Positions 49,012 through 60,676 of a DNA stretch of 64,000 nt are shown here, piece by piece. A model generated the notes under the pieces. It saw nothing but the letters and a program-made list of their open reading frames with translations. It was not told where the DNA came from and did not search any database. Source of the DNA: Chromobotia macracanthus (lineage: Eukaryota; Chordata; Actinopteri; Cypriniformes; Botiidae). Both the position numbers and the translations under genes were made by a program. Position 1 is the stretch's first letter. Every line of letters starts with the position of its first letter. The stretch covers positions 6,835,501-6,899,500 of the forward strand of contig JAZGTH010000019.1 in assembly GCA_036877525.1 (NCBI GenBank), in the 5' to 3' direction.

Positions 49012-50771
49012 TCATTTTTTGGCATACGTGATCTTCATAGCACATGTGGCTGTAATTCTGAAACCCTGTAGCGCATCTTTAGCGACTCCGGCTTGAGCTT
49101 CACTCTCAAACTCCACAAATGCAATATCGTGCTTCCCAGGGACCAGACGCACCTCTTTAAACCCTGGAAACCTGCAAACCAGATGAAAATGAGAGAGATG
49201 ATGCATTAACAATCAAAGGGAAAAAGACATCAAAGACTCTTACTTATAAATAGGTCTGGGAGATACATGTTTTCTCTGAAGTTCAGGATTCAAATCTTTT
49301 TATTGCAAGGACTACAATAATAAAAGCTAGCTATAAATCTGATCTAATAATAATGACTCTACACATAAAGTGGAAAATTAAAGCATTAATATTGTACGAC
49401 ACTTATCACCATAGTGTCAAATATGAGCTTACTGGTTGAATAACATAGACAACATCATCTCGTTGGTCTCCTCTGGGAGATTATTCAGGAACAGAATGTA
49501 ATTTGGTGGGTTGTCAGGGACCTAGAACAACCAGAAGTGGGATAGGATCAGGTACATGACAGTAGAAAATTACTCGATCAGTATATGAACACGCCAGGCG
49601 TAACGTACCTGAACTGTGGCAGGGGCAGGCGGTTGTGTGTTTATGGCTCCCTGCAGGGCAAATTAGAAAGATTTTTTTAAACACATAAACCTGTTTTTCT
49701 GCTTTATTACAAATTTTTCTTAGCTGATCTGTTGTTCTGTGAATATACGCTTCATATTATCAGATTATTTTTTTTAATGAATCCATGCATTCCCTGGGAA
49801 TCAAACCCATGAGCTTGGAGTTGCCAATGCCATGCTCACAGGTAAACTACGAGGCAAATTATGAATCCATAAACTACGAATCCATTTATTCTAGAAAAGT
49901 ATATTAATTCAGAGCAACATTACCAACAACAAACATCATCTCATGTTGCAGGTCTACTCACCGCAGGTTTTTTGTTGACACTGGCTGCCTGTTCTTGAGC
50001 TTTTTTCTTTTTCTCCTTCTTCTTTTCTTTATCTCCATACGTGCCTCTCATCTTGGCGATGATGTCCGAGTCTGTTTTCGCATACTGGATTCGCTACAAG
50101 CCAAGCACATGCTAAGATTAACAATCAAGACGTGTAAATATTGAAAACATCTGAAATTTGTACCAGACGCTGCAGTCATTACTGCTGACCATGGGCTTGT
50201 TGTAGAACGGGAATCCCTGAAGCTGTCTGAGGGCGTTCGTGGCTGCGGTAAGCTCTTTGAAGATGACAAATGCCTGGCCTCTCATCCGCATGGTCTTCAG
50301 AGCAACAATGTCCAGAACCTGGCCGAACTGGGAGAATAAGGCGTACAGCGCCCTCTTCAACTCTGCACATAACACGCAGAAAACCAACATTTCACAGAAC
50401 TGCAGGTTACAAGGACTTTAGTAACCAAACATTAAGATGAATGTTTGTTTTGTGTAATGCAGCCATTTCATTGTTTACAATGAGCTTCTGCTCTTGAAAA
50501 GACATACTTGCACACAGGCAATATAAACTAATATATCTGTACATATATTATATTGTCAACTTTCATGTTAATTTACTGTTTTACTCTGTAGTACTGCTGT
50601 TGAAAGCCTCAGGCTCACATCAAGCCTTCCAATGTACAGACTGTCATTGACATCTTGTGCATATAACAAATAAACCTGAAACAGATTGATCACGGGATGC
50701 ATTTCACCTTCTTTCTTGATCTTATCATTGACATTGTTGATATAGATGGTGTGATTCGGTCGTATGTCCAT
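49012..50771 (-). CDS. snrpb2: U2 small nuclear ribonucleoprotein B'' (6 coding exons, 219 aa)
   Basis: U2B'' binds stem-loop IV of U2 snRNA together with U2A' in the spliceosome. Coding exons are 50771-50708, 50362-50190, 50093-49962, 49650-49609, 49521-49433 and 49171-49012; phases agree for 220 codons (human 225 aa). RRM1 (about 7-85) has RNP2 'TIYINNV' and RNP1 'RGQAFVIF', with 'QLQGFPFYNKPMRIQYAKTD'. A Lys-rich linker follows ('DKEKKKEKKKKAQEQ'). RRM2 (about 140-219) has 'PPNYILFLNNLPEETNEMML' and ends in MKITYAKK. The start MDIRPNHTIYINNVNDKIKK and the short linker favour U2B'' over U1A (SNRPA), which has a longer Pro-rich linker. A non-coding first exon probably ends at about 51072. 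Confidence 0.94.
49783..49850 (-). repeat. tRNA-derived SINE head in an snrpb2 intron
   Basis: On the minus strand it reads 'gagcatggcattggcaactc' then 'aagctcatgggtttgattcc' and 'caggga', the tRNA-like head (B-box GGTTTGATTCC) of a common cyprinid SINE. Only the head is clear. Confidence 0.7.
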
Positions 50772-51071
50772 CACTGACGATTTGTAGCTACAAAAAAGGT
50801 CGCTACAGTAAAAAGAAAAAGATCATTAACAGGCAGCAAGTATTACTATATATTATATTAAATAATACAAAATTAAATAAACAGTGAATGTGATTAACTA
50901 TCCAACACTCGCACTGTGTTGTATTTAATGTTGCAAACAGTCCAGACAAAAACTAACATAAATAAAGCATAAATAAGATGCGTTACCTGCTGCTCTGTTC
51001 AATTGTAAACGATAAAACATTAAATAAAGACTAATAAAACTATTAAAGCTTATGAATGACTCAAACTCACC

Positions 51072-51237
51072 GCACACTTTAAGCGGAAACTGCCGCTGCG
51101 CTTCTTCTTCGTTTGGAAACGCTGCTGTTGTGGCGCCGCCTGCAGGCGCGGAGTGAAACAACAGCCGCCACACCAAGCGGAGTTTATTCATGTTTTTCAG
51201 AAACCTTGATTCAGACTGGATTCTAGCATTGTCCCAT
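51072..51237 (-). promoter_or_regulatory. snrpb2: snrpb2 putative first exon and promoter
   Basis: GC-richer block upstream of snrpb2. A donor (GTGCG|GTGAGTTT) on the minus strand follows about 51072, making 51072 to about 51190 the likely non-coding exon 1. No TATA box. The boundary with the upstream tandem duplication is approximate. Confidence 0.45.
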
Positions 51238-51301
51238 TATTTATAATTATTTATATAATATTGCGCCAATATTTATAATTATTTAAATAATATTGCGCCA
51301 A
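51238..51301. repeat. Two-copy 32-bp tandem duplication carrying TTGGCGC
   Basis: Two 32-bp copies differ by one or two bases; each ends in 'aatattgcgccaat', whose reverse strand contains TTGGCGCAA, an E2F-like core. It lies just upstream of the putative snrpb2 promoter. Confidence 0.75.
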
Positions 51302-51588
51302 TATTGATAAACAAGTCACTTCCAGATTGGTTGTTAGTCAAAACAACTAACAAAACATGAAGTGGTTTAAAATGCAGTCATAAAGTAAAAGTTCCTCTAG
51401 TTCTTGATGCTGATTGGTCATTAAGCAGCTGTTACTCAAAACATCAATCTTGTGTCTGCATATGTAAAGTTCCCTACTATATAGTACGCAAAAAGTGGTT
51501 TATCAGATAAGAGTATGTCCAAGTATTCAGTGTTCACAAAATAGTAAATACCACTCAAGTGTGCACTCACTGTACACATTTTCATCCC

Positions 51589-51591
<3 letters not shown>

Positions 51592-51622
<31 letters not shown>
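51592..51622. repeat. (AT)n microsatellite
   Basis: Uninterrupted TA dinucleotide run between the rnaseh2a 3' end and snrpb2. Confidence 0.95.
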
Positions 51623-51627
<5 letters not shown>

Positions 51628-51675
51628 CTAAAGCATTATACACCTATAAATACATAAGACACACTTAAATGAAAC

Positions 51676-51681
51676 TTTATT
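51676..51681 (-). terminator. rnaseh2a candidate polyadenylation signal
   Basis: TTTATT on the plus strand is AATAAA for the minus-strand gene, 163 bp past the stop codon. Confidence 0.6.
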
Positions 51682-51843
51682 GATTTAAATTTATATGCAG
51701 ATAAAGAAAACACCATCATACAAAAACCACACAGGGATTTAAAACACCGTAAAGTTCAGCTGGCTCATATTCTGCAGAGTTGTAGCGTGTCTCAGCTCTG
51801 AGCGTGTCCACCGTCTGCACCCGCGGCTCAACTATATCTGTGT

Positions 51844-53740
51844 TCAGAGCGTGTTGATGCTCTGAAGTTTGCGCTCGGTGAAAAAACGGTGTGCATCTCG
51901 TGAGTGTGTCAGCTCGGCTGGCTTGCTGCGGCTGAAGTAGGACAGCATGGATGTGTTATTCTGACGAGCAGCAGCTTTCTCTCCATCTTCCTCATCATCA
52001 TCCCTACACACAACACAACACATTTAACACTGGATTCCAGCACAGACACAGAACAAATGCACTAAACAGCAAACAAGTAAAAGTGAACATATGCTAACAG
52101 AATAACATGAAATTAATGGCAGCATATTTGTGTATGTAACATTATCTTTAGACATGGTAAATAATAAACAGCAGAGAAAGTGGTCTACTGTCCGGCTATT
52201 ATTAGCATGAACAGCGGCGCCCCCTGCTGACAGACTCACCAGTGGACAGGAACAGCTTTGCTGTCCATCAGAGTTTGTGCTGTGCTCCAGCTGAACCTCA
52301 CAAACTGAGGGTAACCAAACACCGGGTCCAGATACTTCAGCAACCAGCTTTTTGTTTTTGGATCTAATCGTCACACATTATATTATTTTAAACAGGAGCC
52401 AAGTATGTACAACAGAAAAGCCAAATAAAATGCAGGTTCCTACAGTTTTTGACCAATAAACTTCCAAATAATTGAATTATTTTGGAAAAAGAAATCACTG
52501 ACCATTAGGATATCCAGAGCCATAATCCGTGTCCACTCCACCCAAATCCTCTGCAAACTTCCAGGATTTCACAGCATGATCTCTGGCAACCTGTAGAGAA
52601 AGAAGAGGAACAAATTCTGATAAAACACACAAACAAGAAGCAAAAATACAAATGTGTGTAATATTTCTACCATTATTATAAAGTCTAATAGTAACTACAA
52701 TAAACATTTAATCTGCCAATGAAATATAGTCTGTTAGCAAAAATATGGCACAACTTTATCCAATTTTTTAGCCAATCAGAGTTGGAACTATTCTGTTTTG
52801 TGAAGTGGAATCTACCTTTGCACAGATGCTGGCAGCACTGACGATGGGAAACAGAGAATCAGCTTTTGGACGAACCGTCACCTCCACACCGGGAAATCGC
52901 TGGGAGAGTTTCTCTTGATACTTCTCTGCAGGTCCCACAGTGTCCACAAACACCTGAGAGAACAGGATTAATGCTCACATCTGCCTGCTAGCACAATTGT
53001 CGGTTTGTGCTAAAATAAATAACTACCTCCTTAAGCTGCACCCCACAGTCCAGGGTGAACTGCACCAGACCAATAGCAGCATCATGTGAGAGAGCGTTCA
53101 GATTGTATTTCGCTCTGAAAACAGACAGTAGATTAAAATGAAGCCAGTTAAATTAATCTTCAGGCTGTGGGGGGGGGGGTGGTACCTTTGCAGCATGCTG
53201 GTGGAGATGGTATTGGGCGAGAGGATTTGAAGGGCCCAGCCTACAAAACATTTGGCCTCATCAAGCTTTATAAACAGGTTCTCCCTTTCTGCCTCTGTCA
53301 GCGTCTTTGAGTCTGAACATTCAACACAACAGCATCTTTAAAAACAGCTATAAAAAACTAGGACCGTTCTTCATGATTATAAATATTAAGAATTACAAAA
53401 ACTTGTTACTCATGATCAAATGTAATCGGTCCCAAAACAACCTTTGTAACAGGAACCAACCTGCCACTTTTAAATTCTTCAAATCCTCTTTTCTGGACAC
53501 AGGGCAAAAGCATATTCCATACACCATAGGCCCTAAAATAAAATTCATCAAGTGTATACTTTAATGTAACTCATTTTAAAAACATGATCTCCCCTGCAGA
53601 ACAGTCCACTCACCCAGCACTGGCCCCCGGCCGGCCTCATCAATGCCCAGGCAACAGTCCTCTGTTTTACACACCTCTGGGATGGGTGAGGACAAGCGGC
53701 AGCTCACGGAGTTATCCGCTTCAAAATCACTGAGATCCAT
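51844..53740 (-). CDS. rnaseh2a: Ribonuclease H2 catalytic subunit A (8 exons, 307 aa)
   Basis: Catalytic subunit of RNase H2, which cleaves RNA in RNA/DNA hybrids and starts removal of ribonucleotides misincorporated in DNA. Exons are 53740-53614, 53532-53461, 53312-53186, 53114-53027, 52953-52816, 52590-52503, 52363-52240 and 52003-51844; all phases agree. The catalytic D34 and E35 lie in GIDEAGRGPVLG at the same numbering as human, which supports the ATG at 53740 over the in-frame ATG at 53764 (probably intronic, before an acceptor 'tgtccag'). Other blocks are 'VADSKTLTEAER', 'KYNLNALSHDAA', 'FVDTVGP', 'KADSLFPIVSAASICAKVAR', 'DTDYGSGYPNDPKTK' and 'GYPQFVRFSW'. The C-terminus has a PIP-like 'NTSMLSYF'. 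Human is 299 aa. It is divergent from prdx2. Confidence 0.96.
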
Positions 53741-53847
53741 GTCTGTCTGGAGGCTTCTGGACATCCCAACAAATCAGGCATCAAGATACGGTTAATTCTG
53801 TTATTGCACTGCTGGTATTTTCATATCATCATACTACTAATCAAATG

Positions 53848-53945
53848 TTCAGGGCAGGGGTGTCTGATCCAGGACCAGTGTGCTGCAGAGTTTAGCTCCA
53901 ACCCCAATTAAACACACTTAAACCAGTTAATCAAGGTCTTGCCCC
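53848..53945. repeat. Cyprinid interspersed repeat
   Basis: Carries 'gtctgatccaggaccagtgt', 'gctgcagagtttagctccaa' and 'accagttaatcaaggtcttg', a very common cyprinid non-autonomous element. It is a second, better preserved copy of the family also seen at 43214-43330. Confidence 0.75.
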
Positions 53946-54280
53946 TGGTTAGGGTCACTTGACTGAAGTCTCTCATGATCTTAGCTTTATAATCCAATTT
54001 ATTCTGAACATTCTTTAGTCACAACATACTATTAATTTACTATTATTCTTAAATGTGAAAACAAAATATAATATATATACATATATATACAATGAATACG
54101 TGACCCAAAGCTTTTGACCGGTAGTCATAACAGTTAGTTTTCTGTTATTAAAATAAGATGAATGTGCTGCATGAATAACTTTAAATAATTCACATACTTC
54201 CGTTTCTGCAGATTTGTGTCATTTTCCTCACAGATTATTAAAGTGTGTAAAAGTTCACGCATAAACAAGCGGGCACGAAC

Positions 54281-54355
54281 CTGAGTGTGCAGCGCGCGCC
54301 TCACCCGGAAGTCGTGAATTGGCGCGAGTGTGACACGATGACCTTTGACTTCCAA
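54281..54355 (-). promoter_or_regulatory. rnaseh2a: Putative non-coding first exon and promoter of rnaseh2a
   Basis: Short CpG-rich block (gcgcgcgcctcacccggaag on the plus strand). On the minus strand it leads to a donor (ACTCAG|GTTCGT) after 54281. Together with an acceptor just upstream of the coding start, this suggests a 5' UTR intron. 'CCGGAAG' is an Ets-type motif. Confidence 0.45.
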
Positions 54356-55250
54356 TGCTTAAAAAACGAAAATAATATTTACTTATTACTATTAGAAATG
54401 CGCTACTTATTGAACCATATTAAATACATGTAATTCAACAACGCAGTGAACATTTCAACAAATCTGTACGTTTTCGTCCTGTCTCTCGCAGTGGCTTGTG
54501 GGATATGCAGTTCATGGCAAATCAAACTTTATTTGCGTATGAGGAAAATAAAACGTACACGCACATATGATATTGTATCCCTGACGAATGATAAATAATG
54601 CTAAACTACATTTAAATGTATAATTTTATATGTTTTTCGCTTTTGGATTTCGGAGTATTTGAACAGAACATTGAGGCCAGTGTCTGACTGCATAAACTGC
54701 ATGGACTTGTCTTACAAGTTAGTCATCTATTTTTTTATGATGACTTGTCATAACTTTTTAGGTTGAGTTGCATAACAAGGGAGTTTGGTCTAAACTGAAT
54801 TTGAATGTAAAAAACAAGATTGCTCAGCCCTAACTAATTGCTTGTTGGTAGTTCTTGAGACCCAGTTTACACAACTGGCTCCACATGGGCTGTATTACAG
54901 AGATGCCCTAAATGAATTCTGCACGGTTACTAACAGATAAGATAGACTGGTGATGTAGCTTATTCCATGTATTGCAAAACACAATCAAAATTGGCCATAA
55001 TATAATATAATACAATGCAATGCAATGCAATATTATATAATATGATATATAATATAATATAATACAATAGCAATGCAATGCAATGCAATATAATATAATG
55101 CAATACAATGCAATACAATTTAATATAATAATTTTAGAATAATAATAATATATGTTTTATGCAATGTCATACACATTGTATTGTTTACTACTGTACTGCT
55201 ATATTGTTATTGTCTACTATATATGAAAACATTATTAACGTTAATTATGA
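54356..55250. other. Intergenic region between divergent rnaseh2a and prdx2
   Basis: No gene seen. AT-rich, with a TAATA/CAATG microsatellite at 54994-55130. Confidence 0.6.
54994..55130. repeat. AT-rich compound microsatellite (AATAT / AATGC)
   Basis: Pentanucleotide-like runs of 'aatat', 'aatac' and 'aatgc' are mixed over about 137 bp. Reading frames rich in Ile, Tyr and Cys across it are artefacts. Confidence 0.9.
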
Positions 55251-55299
55251 ATGGACTATTGTAATTTGCAGCGTTACATGCTCCCTCCCTCTGGTGACT

Positions 55300-55399
55300 T
55301 TCTGGTGATTTGTGCAGCGCGTCGCGGGATCAAACTTCCTGTGCGCGCGTCGAGGCGTCGGGAAGCGTCGCTCTGCATCGTCTCTCTGCATCACGACAG
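55300..55399 (+). promoter_or_regulatory. prdx2: prdx2 putative non-coding first exon and CpG-rich promoter
   Basis: CpG-rich sequence ends in a donor (CGACAG|GTGCGTTT) after 55399. It fits a non-coding exon 1, because the next exon starts after 'gccagtag' at about 56879 and holds the ATG at 56894. CpG richness continues to about 55560. Confidence 0.55.
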
Positions 55400-55422
55400 G
55401 TGCGTTTCGATGTGTGCGCGTT

Positions 55423-55466
55423 TGATTTCTGAATGATTTCTGAATGATTTCTGAATGATTTCTCTA
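55423..55466. repeat. 11-bp tandem repeat, 4 copies
   Basis: The unit 'tgatttctgaa' is repeated at 55423, 55434, 55445 and 55456; the last copy is diverged. Confidence 0.9.
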
Positions 55467-55620
55467 CATTATTGTTTTATCATTAAACACGAGCGAAAGA
55501 GCGCCTGGTGAGCGCCGGGGGCCGCTTTCTGGTGCGGGTTACGCGCTCGGCCGCTGCATTCTCATGCATGTAACGTTATACGTTATGCGTGAGGTTGATG
55601 CAGCATTTTCTGTGAATTTA

Positions 55621-55659
55621 TTGCATTTATTTATTGCATTTATTTATTGCATTTATTTA
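55621..55659. repeat. 13-bp tandem repeat, 3 copies
   Basis: The unit 'ttgcatttattta' is repeated three times without change. Confidence 0.9.
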
Positions 55660-55797
55660 TTGTGAATCATCTTCTTCGTTGGTTTGCTTCTGTGTAGTAG
55701 CCCATGGCAGCGTACCGCGCTTGCTTTAGCCCGTGTGGCTACACTGCTAATGAACTTTTCTATAACAGAACACGAATATAAGCATTATATGTCATTA

Positions 55798-55857
55798 TCT
55801 CATATCGTGTTATCTCATATCGTATTATCTCATATCGTATTATCTCATATCGCTGAA
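55798..55857. repeat. 15-bp tandem repeat, 4 copies
   Basis: The unit 'tctcatatcgtatta' is repeated four times with one G variant in the first copy. It is the third short tandem array within 450 bp of prdx2 intron 1. Confidence 0.9.
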
Positions 55858-56893
55858 CACTGGATCATTTAAACCAGCATGCCTTTAATAAAAGCACCAA
55901 GGCAAGTGACTTTGCATTTCAGGTCAAAATCTTGAAGGTTGTTTGATATTCATTTATGTGTTACACCGATACTGACCCAAGTCAAGTCTCTTCACTAAAG
56001 AAAGTGTTCAAATATCCTATATTAAGGGTCGAAATTGTTGTACGTGTGGGGTCTTCAGCTCAATGGGGACGTGACTTGGCTGAAGGCCCGTGTTAGGATT
56101 TGTAGGAAGCTCATTGTTCAGGGCGTGTGACCCGCGGGTGATCCGGCTGATGTGCGTTCACTCCCCGCAGTGACACACGGTTAACTGCCTGTGGGTCGTG
56201 TTTTCCTAAACGCAAAAAGTTTGGCAATCAACAAGCTTTAAGTCATTTGGTGCGTAGCTGTTTTTTTTTTTAATTAGTTTTTAATTAAACAACTTTTAAG
56301 TTGTTCAGTAAATGTATTTGGTTATGCATCTTTATGATTAGCAGACATTTTCTTGTTACAATGATCATTGTCAGGTATTCATGTAAAGCAGTTTACTGTG
56401 TCAGGTGACTTGTTTTAGTAGGTTAGCTATATGTACACAGCATTAACTACCTACAGCATTAACTACCTTTGTGAGATCCACTTATGGTGGAATGACAGTA
56501 AAGCTCACTTGAACTGTAACCTGAAGGTCTTATCACGGGGAATCGCACAGTCCTTCATCTTCTGAGATACGGGAAATGCGAGCAGGGGGAGTCTCTCAAA
56601 CGGCACGTCCTTCCCAAGTTTACATTCCTGATCGTTCCAGTGTATGCAGCATATTTCAGTGGGGGTTGTTTTGTAAACCTACGTTCCCATTCAGGCTTTA
56701 CAGAGAGGTTGTTTTTAAAGGGTCGAACACAAACTGTAGCAAGCAAAAATGGAAAGGTTTGCTAAAATTAAACTTATAAGTGGATGTTAAAAGAATTACA
56801 TTTACTTTAATTATTCACTGCATTGAAGCTTGACACAGCAATGACAACATGCCGCTTGTATTTCCTTATTGCCAGTAGCATCCAGCCCTCAAC

Positions 56894-59800
56894 ATGTCTG
56901 CAGGAAACGCCAAGATCGGACAAACTGCCCCTCAGTTCACGGCCAAAGCTGTGGTGGATGGACAGTTTAAAGACATTCTGCTGTCTGACTACAGAGGTAA
57001 TTGCCAAATAAAAACATCAGAAACATATAAACGGGCTTTAAATGTTCGAAACTTCTCTGGTGCTCATAATGGGAGTCATCAGACACTGCTTGTCATTTTC
57101 TGTTTCTCTTTAGGTGTTGCGATCAGCCATAACCTGTTTATAAATTGTTTACGCGTTTGTCTCCTTCCACTCCCTCCTCTCTCTCATTCCTTCTCTAGGG
57201 AAGTACATTGTGTTGTTCTTTTATCCACTCGACTTCACCTTTGTTTGCCCCACCGAGATCATCGCGTTCAGCGAGCGGGCCGCAGAGTTCCGTAAAATCA
57301 GCTGTGAGGTCATCGCTGTCTCCACCGACTCTCATTTCAGCCACCTGGCCTGGTGAGGATTCACACTGGCTGTTTATGACATGTGGACAGGGCTAAATAA
57401 TTTGTACATGATGGGGTTCAATGTGCCTTGTGATCTGTTCACTGGAGGCACTGTCAACTGTCAGAGGTTTTCTGCATACCTGTAAGATCTTTTATCTCAG
57501 ACCTTTTGACTTTAAGGCCCCACCATTGACCACAACATATTTAAAACCCCCCACTCACAATTTCTACCCGGTAAAATGTTCTAGAGCTTGGTGTAATTAG
57601 AAAAATGTATGTTTGTTATAAAAATAACCAAACATTAAGAAACATCGTGATTTTTAATATCTTGATAGTTATGTTAGCTTATTTTACCATGTTTTGTCTT
57701 ATTAAAAATAAGTCATCTTGAGGCCTCCCAGAAACGCTTCTGATGATTATATTCGACCCTTTACCTCACAGTTCTCTCCGGTGTGTGTACACTCTTTACA
57801 GTGATGTGGTCTCCTCTCTACAGTCACATGCGTGAAATTCTAATAAGTGATGTATCACAAATCAATAGCACCTCTGGACAGACTTTTTTCTCGTGGTTGT
57901 AAGCTGTAAACGTGTTTCTCAGTGGGTTTTATGCTGTGGCTTTACTCAGATAATGGTTATCTCATGTTGCCCTTTAACCCGCCCGTTCGTGATAAGAGTT
58001 GTGTTAGAGAGCGGTAGATAATGGAAGGGTGTGTTAGTTTATTAGTTCCAGAAACTACCACACTGGCCTGTTACTGAGAAAGCATTGTTATGTACATTTA
58101 ATGGTTATTGGTTTTGGAGAGTAAAAGAATTTACGTTCATTTTGTGCTGAAGGTTTTTAAAAATAACTTCGTCATCTTGGCTTAGGACACATCCTGCGTA
58201 ATTTCACGTTTCATTGTGTTTGTACGATAAACAATCACTTTGCAAAGCCGTGCCTATTAACATTACGTATTCATGCAACAGAAAACAGAAACATAGTTTC
58301 CTGTGGCAGTTGTTATAAATAATAACCTATTTGCATATGAAGGAGTTGAGCGTCACAGTCATGGTTCAGAGCTGTAGAGAGAGACTCGTGTCAGCTCCAT
58401 TGACGTCAACGGAGCCACTTTTTCACAGCAGTGGTGGTTCATGGAGCCTCTTAATAGTTCCTGGAAGTTAGTGCCAGATACCAGCAGTGCCACAGAGTTG
58501 CAGCAGAACAGCCCATCTGTGATGAGATTTTAAAAGATTTAAGTAAGACTGTATATTATCAGCAAATCTGAATTAAATTAACTTTAATTTTGGTGGACTG
58601 TTCCTCATTAAATGAGTAGATTTAGGGAACGTTATTAAATACCAGATGAGGCTAAGAAAGGCTGTTGGGCAGCCTGTTTGTTTTAAATTTCATCCTCTTG
58701 ATGCATATTCATCAATTGCTGTGATGGTTATCAGTAATCAAGTGGCTGAACCAATCAGCTTCTGTTCCTGTTGTGACACCACACATTTTCTTGCTCCTAA
58801 TAGGATCAACACACCCAGGAAGCAGGGTGGGCTGGGTTCAATGAACATCCCATTGTTGGCTGACCTGACTAAGTCCATCTCCCGGGACTATGGGGTTTTG
58901 AAAGAGGACGAGGGAATTGCCTATAGGTTTGTGATGTCATACGAACTTGTGCTGATCCAGTAACATCTTTCATTCCCTTCTGTCCTGCAGTGTACAATCA
59001 CAGCTGTAGATGCTTAAGTGTGTACTGCAACGTGTGCATAGTACAGTAACCACAACCTTTTAAATCTGTGAAATAAACAGAATAAATGTTTTATGTAATT
59101 GTAATTATAGTAAAACATCTAAAACAGAAGTTAACTGCGCCAGTATTCTGGGTTTTAAATGTAAAAATGTACCCTTTTTTTTAAGCTGTTACAATACGGA
59201 AAGTTGTAATTATGCCACAAGTGATGTTAATATTTTAGTTGGAGTGTTTCTTTAATGTCTACTTAACTACTTTTAATCGATACCTAAAATAACCATCATG
59301 CAAATTTTTTATTCTAAAAAACAATGCGTTCTCTCTTCCTCTCTCAGAGGCCTGTTTGTGATCGATGATAAAGGTATACTGAGGCAGATCACCATCAACG
59401 ATCTGCCTGTGGGTCGCTCAGTGGATGAGACTCTGAGACTGGTTCAGGCCTTCCAGCACACTGACAAATACGGAGAAGGTAAGACAGCTGCTCTTTTTAT
59501 TAGCACTGGAATGGTGCAATTCTGCAAATGTCTCTTGCTGTCTATAAGCAAATTCCCTTTATCTTGTGCCTGCAAAGTTCAGAATTACATGCAGCAGGAT
59601 GTAGATGGACAATTATTTGAAAAATGTATTCTTTTGGTTGCACGCACAAATTGATGCAGTTTTAGAAAGGAAGTTCTTCCAAATTAAACAAATGGTTTTG
59701 AAAAGTACTGAGTCTACATCTTGCTACTGTTTTTTTGATTTTACACATTAATGTGTGTAATCAAAGCAGATGCCACTAGATGGCAGTGTCAGTCATTTCA

Positions 59801-60418
59801 TTCTGGTGGATGGAAAAATACGTGTGATATTTATCAAACTGATGGAAAATTGTGCTCGCATTTGCCAATCATTTTTAGAGTAATTTAACAGTGTTTGTTT
59901 ACCAGCCAAATACAAAAGGAGTAAATAAACCTTTTATTTTACAACAACATTATAAACACTCTCATATGGGCTGCAGTGCTCACAGAATCTTCCTGCTGCT
60001 CTGAAACTATTTAAGTGGTGATTTAGTTTTGAAGAGTAATAGTCGGGTGAAGTTAGAGAACTGTGACCTAATTACTCACTCATACATTGTTGTAGAGGAA
60101 TTAGGAGAATAAGGATAAAGGAATGTTACAGGTTCAGGTTGGGACAGGAAGGGGCAGGTTGAAATTATTTTTTTTATTGACATGATGCCACTTGACATGA
60201 AATGACTTAAATCATCTCGGATTTGGCTTGTACTTTTAAATTGTATTACGCAGAAATGTTCACATGAAGCGATAGAAACGCATTTACCCTCCATTTCCAA
60301 GCCATTAAAAATAACCTCTGTTGTCTTCTCTGTAGTTTGCCCTGCTGGATGGAAGCCTGGAAGTGACACTATTGTTCCGGACGTGCAGAAGAGCAAGGAG
60401 TTCTTCTCCAAGCAGTAA
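56894..60418 (+). CDS. prdx2: Peroxiredoxin-2, typical 2-Cys thioredoxin peroxidase (5 coding exons, 197 aa)
   Basis: Cytosolic peroxiredoxin that reduces H2O2 and is recycled by thioredoxin. Coding exons are 56894-56996, 57199-57352, 58804-58926, 59348-59478 and 60336-60418; phases agree for 198 codons including the stop. The peroxidatic Cys is C51 in 'DFTFVCPTE' and the resolving Cys is C172 in 'GEVCPAGWKPG'. The GGLG motif of hyperoxidation-sensitive eukaryotic Prx is present ('TPRKQGGLGSMNIPLLAD'). Near the C-terminus the usual YF motif reads FF ('SKEFFSKQ'). The start MSAGNAKIGQ and 'LAWINTPRKQGGLG', together with neighbours rnaseh2a and junb (the human 19p13 arrangement), favour prdx2 over prdx1. 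A non-coding first exon lies about 1.5 kb upstream. Confidence 0.95.
57353..58803 (+). other. prdx2 intron between coding exons 2 and 3
   Basis: 1.45 kb of non-coding sequence without recognisable repeats or RNA genes. Confidence 0.6.
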
Positions 60419-60670
60419 CCGTCCTGCTGTATCCTGCAGATCTTCACTCCCATTAAGAGGAGAACTGGAGCACTTACCTGAAGCCTGACAATTCTTTAAA
60501 AATGGCCTTAGCCTGCAAAACAACCTTTGTGCAGTTTAAAAGCATTTGTTGGACTGACTTCTTACTTTGCAACATTTTCTTTCCATTCTGTTCGATTGTA
60601 AGAGCTGTTCCAGGAACCACCATGCACTGAATTTCTAGTGAGGTTACCTGGTATTGAGGGTTTAATTCTC

Positions 60671-60676
60671 AATAAA
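60671..60676 (+). terminator. prdx2 polyadenylation signal
   Basis: AATAAA lies 253 bp past the stop codon. A second AATAAA at about 60745 could be an alternative. Confidence 0.65.

Noticed and set aside
53738..53764. Upstream in-frame ATG for rnaseh2a at 53764
   Set aside because: An acceptor-like 'tgtccag' follows it, and starting at 53740 places the catalytic Asp-Glu at 34-35 as in human.
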